Assembly: GCA_018825335.1 (NCBI GenBank)
Contig: JAHJEW010000009.1
Coordinates: forward strand, 1-5,862
Reading direction: 5' to 3'
DNA length: 5,862 nucleotides
Source: Patescibacteria group bacterium
GTDB lineage: Bacteria > Patescibacteriota > Gracilibacteria > UBA1369
Shown here: in pieces, positions 4,192 to 5,862 of the stretch
How the letters are laid out: every line of letters begins with the position of its first letter
How positions within the stretch are numbered: the stretch's first letter is position 1
Translations under genes and position numbers: made by a program
The notes under the pieces: generated by a model
The model's input: only the letters and a program-made list of their open reading frames with translations
What the model was told of the DNA's origin: nothing
Database searches by the model: none

Positions 4192-4569
4192 ATGATCCCA
4201 ATCGATACAAGAAATGCGTCCGCCAAGGCTTTCCCCATGAATCAATTTAGAGAACTTTTTGCAAAGTCTTATTCAATGTCACTGCTGACTTTGGAAAATA
4301 GGGATCTAATTGAAAAAGCCATGGTGGAAAATGACGTAACTTTGCTGGAAAAAATTTATTCGATTCTTTTGCAGGAACAGGCTTCAGACAGGAAAATCGC
4401 TGAAGAGTTTTCCGTAGACAAGAATAGAATCCTGGATGATTATCTTGTGACCGCAACTGATATTCGTAGAAGTTATTTGGAGACGCCTATGAAGGAAAAG
4501 ATTGCCAATGCGGCGACAGAGGAGAAAATTGAGGCGGAAGAAATCCTAAAAAAATATATAAATAATTAA
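4192..4569 (+). CDS. Uncharacterised 125-residue helical protein
   Basis: I do not recognise this family. The product is soluble and predicted mostly helical, with no signal peptide, membrane segment or cysteine. The first 20 residues are polar and Pro-containing. Residues about 20-75 look like three amphipathic helices (FRELFAKSYSMSLLTL, LIEKAMVENDVTLLEKIYSI, ASDRKIAEEFSVDKNRI). The C-terminal 30 residues are strongly charged, Lys/Glu/Ala-rich and possibly coiled coil. The start is the first in-frame ATG after the promoter at 4125-4153, with an A/T-rich leader and no Shine-Dalgarno. Only 3 bp separate its stop from the long gene that follows, so the two are very probably co-transcribed. A small partner or chaperone of the long protein is a reasonable guess only. 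Confidence 0.75.
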   Translation: MIPIDTRNASAKAFPMNQFRELFAKSYSMSLLTLENRDLIEKAMVENDVTLLEKIYSILLQEQASDRKIAEEFSVDKNRILDDYLVTATDIRRSYLETPMKEKIANAATEEKIEAEEILKKYINN

Positions 4570-4572
4570 AAA

Positions 4573-5862
4573 ATGAAAATGAAAAACCTACATTGCTTTA
4601 CATCCATGGCCTACCCATTGAGCCGCTGTTTTGTTTATGCCTATGAAAAAGAGACAACAGCGGTGACGGAAACTTTTAAGCCAAAAGAAGATGATGAGAA
4701 ACTTCCTGAATACAAAGATATTGAAGCGGCTGCCAATAGCAGAATGGCGGCGGTTAAGAAACAGCAGATGGAAGCATTAAAAAGCGGGCAGGGTGCTGCA
4801 CGTGATAGTGAAAAAAGAGAACTGACTGCCTTTGATCAAAAGATACCCGCAGAGAAAAGGAAACATGATAAGTTGAAAATACAGGTTGCTAATAACGAAG
4901 CGATACGAGCGCAAGATTTAGTCGATGCGGCAACGGCTTTTGATGTAGCATCCGCCGCAGCACTAGGAGAATTGAAAGCAGCGATCGATGCCGCGCATAA
5001 AAAGCGCACGGAAGCTGCAGAGAGTTTTGCTACATCCATGATGAAAGATCTAATGGCTGCGGAGACTGAGGGTCGGAAAGCTGGCGCGGATAAAGGTGCT
5101 GATGCTCTATTAGGGGGTGTAAGCCTTTACCAAGACAAGGTCACCATGCCTAATTTTATGCGCGATGGGAAAGGCAACCTTGGACAAAAAGAAGGTGGCG
5201 GCCCAAGTTGGGACAGAGACCAGGTAAGGCATGCCACAAAGGAAATGCTCAAAGCTATTTACATAGAACAGGGTGCCGAAGAGGCAAAGAAAAAGTCTAA
5301 AGAATTGTATTCTGCCATATATATAGTTAAGGAGGCCAGTGGAAAGGTAAATTATTTTTCATGGCATAAAGCTTTCGGAGGGCACGAGCGCGGAGGCTTT
5401 GCTTATGTTCTTGATACGATGTGCTTTGACACAAATAAGGGGCCGGCGGCTTTTGGGAAAGTCGTTGGCTATATGAATTCGGCGGATAAAATATTCAAAG
5501 GTGCGGACAAGAAATTCGCTCAATATGAGGCGGCTTTGCAAAAAGCTATTCAGGAAGGGCAAGATTATCCTTCACCAAGTGAATGGGCCCGGCAAAACGC
5601 GCCGGAAATTTTTTCGCAGCCGAAAGATGCTGCACAGTTTATAGATAAAGTTCTTGAAAGTTATAAGTTGCCAAAATCACCAACCTTTTATGAATCGTAT
5701 AAGAAAGGTGTCAGTAATTTACTACCCAGTGTAATAAAAGAATGCAAGGCATATGATGAGAATATTGCCAGGAAGGGAAAGGTGCGCGCGCTTCTTTTGG
5801 GTGTTCTGGCTGCGGAACCCGACAGTTCAAAATGGGATGCGCTTGCAAAGCGTACAATGACC
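4573..5862 (+). CDS. Long uncharacterised Ala/Lys/Glu-rich protein, 3' end outside window
   Basis: The frame from ATG 4573 stays open for 430 codons to the window edge, so the C-terminus is missing. I do not recognise a family. Residues 1-23 (MKMK, then a mildly hydrophobic LHCFTSMAYPLSRCFVYA) could be a poor signal or anchor sequence; an internal ATG at 4579 is an alternative start. Residues about 45-180 are low-complexity, alanine- and lysine/glutamate-rich and likely long helix or coiled coil. A Gly-rich patch near 170-211 separates them from a second, more globular region with aromatic residues (SWHKAFGGHERGGFAYVLD near 263-281). No catalytic motif stands out. It lies 3 bp after the 125-residue gene, in the same operon. 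A structural or surface role is speculative. Confidence 0.75.
   Translation, partial: MKMKNLHCFTSMAYPLSRCFVYAYEKETTAVTETFKPKEDDEKLPEYKDIEAAANSRMAAVKKQQMEALKSGQGAARDSEKRELTAFDQKIPAEKRKHDKLKIQVANNEAIRAQDLVDAATAFDVASAAALGELKAAIDAAHKKRTEAAESFATSMMKDLMAAETEGRKAGADKGADALLGGVSLYQDKVTMPNFMRDGKGNLGQKEGGGPSWDRDQVRHATKEMLKAIYIEQGAEEAKKKSKELYSAIYIVKEASGKVNYFSWHKAFGGHERGGFAYVLDTMCFDTNKGPAAFGKVVGYMNSADKIFKGADKKFAQYEAALQKAIQEGQDYPSPSEWARQNAPEIFSQPKDAAQFIDKVLESYKLPKSPTFYESYKKGVSNLLPSVIKECKAYDENIARKGKVRALLLGVLAAEPDSSKWDALAKRTMT

Noticed and set aside
4836..5562. Minus-strand open frames of 67 codons inside the long 3' gene
   Set aside because: They are antisense to a 430-codon uninterrupted frame and show only composition-driven Ala/Ser runs.

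Overview
The window is a stretch of bacterial chromosome of moderate GC content (roughly 43 percent by eye). It uses the standard genetic code, since the RelE-like gene and abiEi end in TGA. None of the eight gene starts has a convincing Shine-Dalgarno sequence. Starts sit behind A/T-rich leaders, and abiEi looks leaderless. Small toxin-antitoxin-type modules beside a short peptide deformylase, plus two unrecognised ORFs, would fit a candidate-phylum (Patescibacteria-like) or other environmental metagenomic genome. That placement is a weak inference.

Layout. Positions 1-102 hold a striking regulatory region: six 11-bp half-sites at exactly 10-bp steps, three in each orientation, converging on a 6-bp centre. 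The start codon of a Fic-domain protein (91-1122) lies inside it. Nine bases later comes a complete peptide deformylase gene, def (1132-1605). A convergent abiE-type toxin-antitoxin pair follows on the minus strand: the nucleotidyltransferase toxin AbiEii (1602-2354) and its winged-helix antitoxin AbiEi (2335-2940). The stop codons of def and abiEii overlap in a 13-bp palindrome. A plus-strand Phd/YefM antitoxin and RelE-type toxin pair is next (3201-3790).

Directly after the RelE gene is wreckage. Positions 3796-3993 are a second, decayed copy of the abiE operon: only the first codons of the toxin, both ends of the antitoxin around an approximately 450-bp deletion, and the promoter. Positions 3999-4089 are a second copy of the 3' end of def. 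The last 81 bp of homology between the two def ends differ at 7 sites, and 6 of these are silent. The toxin-antitoxin islet is therefore bracketed by duplicated def 3' ends. This resembles the footprint of repeated integration, or recombinational accretion, at the end of a conserved gene, and it is the most interesting feature of the window.

From about 4125 a sigma70-type promoter with an extended -10 leads into two co-oriented genes I do not recognise. One is a 125-residue helical protein (4192-4569). Three bases later a long Ala/Lys/Glu-rich protein begins (4573 onward), still open at the right edge after 430 codons.

How the parts work together: AbiE and Phd/RelE are each probably autoregulated through palindromes over their own promoters. 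Fic is probably autoregulated by its C-terminal winged helix on the upstream half-site array. The def gene may be co-transcribed with fic, so its expression could fall under the same control.
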